Source: Legionella maceachernii (lineage in GTDB: Bacteria; Pseudomonadota; Gammaproteobacteria; Legionellales; Legionellaceae). Taken from it: DNA of 64,000 nt. Made by a program: the position numbers and the translations under genes. The DNA lies in contig NZ_FUXJ01000014.1 in the NCBI RefSeq assembly GCF_900167045.1, positions 1 to 64,000 on the forward strand, read 5' to 3'. The notes below the pieces were generated by a model. It worked only from the letters and a program-made list of their open reading frames with translations, did not search any database and was not told the origin of the DNA. Below, in pieces: positions 63,510 through 64,000 of the stretch (within the stretch, counting starts at the first letter, position 1; every line of letters begins with the position of its first letter).

Positions 63510-64000
63510 ATGATTATAAAAACCTGCGATATGACCAATGTAAACCACGTAATTACCCCCGATGAAAATTATGAAATAACGCTTGATTCACCTGCCATTG
63601 ATATTTTTACGGATTTCAAAAAGACACCGCCTTTAGTTATTGACCAATCATTGGATGTTGTTACAGCTGAAGATTTAATGAAAAAAACACATGTCAAATT
63701 AAAGTTGGTGTTAGATAAGGGTGAGTTTGTTGGTACGCTAGCTTATGAAGATTTGATTGGTGAAAAGGTAATGTTTCGTACGAATCACGTTCATCGAGCG
63801 AACATTCTTGTCGCTGAGGTGATGACACCCAAAACGTGTTTAAAGGCAATCGCATTTAGCGATGTAAAACGAGCAAGAATTAGGGACATCGTTGAAACGC
63901 TCAAGAATGAAGGAAAACAGCATTTTCTTGTCATTGATGGAGCAGAGCATCATATCCGGGGGATTTTTTCTGCTTCAGATATTGCTCGACGATTGCATGT
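63510..64000 (+). CDS. CBS-domain protein, cut by the right edge
   Basis: ATG 63510 with AAGGGA upstream, divergent from the ATPase gene. At least 163 codons are seen, with no stop by 64000. A first CBS motif runs PPLVIDQSLDVVTAEDLMKK ... LDKGEFVGTLAYEDLI, and a second ILVAEVMTPKTCLKAI ... HFLVIDGAEHHIRGIFSASD. CBS pairs bind adenosine nucleotides and regulate partner proteins. The rest of the protein is outside the window, so its fused domain, if any, is unknown. Confidence 0.8.
   Translation, partial: MIIKTCDMTNVNHVITPDENYEITLDSPAIDIFTDFKKTPPLVIDQSLDVVTAEDLMKKTHVKLKLVLDKGEFVGTLAYEDLIGEKVMFRTNHVHRANILVAEVMTPKTCLKAIAFSDVKRARIRDIVETLKNEGKQHFLVIDGAEHHIRGIFSASDIARRLH

Overview
The window looks like a chromosome segment of a Legionella species or close relative. 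It is AT-rich and carries the rpsU-yqeY-dnaG-rpoD macromolecular-synthesis cluster. It also has a helCBA-type metal-efflux cluster and a conjugative element of the Legionella genomic-island class, with Lvr-type proteins and CsrA paralogues beside a GI-type (PFL_46xx/SXT-TOL) type IV secretion system. These assignments come from reading motifs; no database search was run.

Left accessory region (1-14.7 kb). A J-domain/ankyrin protein runs off the left edge. It is followed by wreckage of an IS66 transposase carrying a decayed group II intron. A three-gene operon comes next: a protein with an internal duplication and a Sel1-like end, a 1244-residue protein with an N-terminal J domain and a C-terminal AHH-like (HNH/Endo VII) nuclease domain, and an Imm11/DUF1629-like small protein. 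I read the last two as a polymorphic toxin and its immunity protein. Opposite lies a two-gene operon pairing a tRNA-dependent cyclodipeptide synthase (XYP type) with a PAS-PAS hybrid histidine kinase (HisKA-HATPase-REC-HPt). This looks like a possible signal maker and sensor. A 57-codon csrA-like gene sits between this operon and the conjugation genes.

Integrative conjugative element (about 14.3-44.5 kb). On the minus strand, lvrA-lvrB and a gene with two fused CsrA-like domains lead into about 20 transfer genes. These include PilL-like, VirB2-, VirB8- and VirB10-like proteins, a lipoprotein, the VirB4/TraC ATPase, TraG-N, the TraD coupling protein and a DUF1845-like protein. No relaxase is visible in the window. 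Divergent from lvrA is a LexA/CI-type repressor, followed by a second repressor with a degenerate protease site, a 2H phosphoesterase, a YhhQ-like transporter, IS2-like debris, a dead hsdM and a DUF2130 nuclease-like gene. An excisionase-like gene and a tyrosine integrase end the element against the 3' end of a CAU-anticodon tRNA. A dyad TTAAAC-N5-GTTTAA occurs twice before the repressor and twice before the excisionase/integrase, which suggests one repressor controls both.

Core region (44.5-64 kb). The genes are tRNA(CAU), rpoD, dnaG, yqeY and rpsU, then a 168-bp palindromic element, then tsaD, plsY, hemW, nudE, mdh and a small secreted protein. A copper/heavy-metal resistance operon follows, transcribed from a P1B ATPase through helC, helB and helA to a periplasmic His-rich protein. 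The window ends inside a CBS-domain gene.
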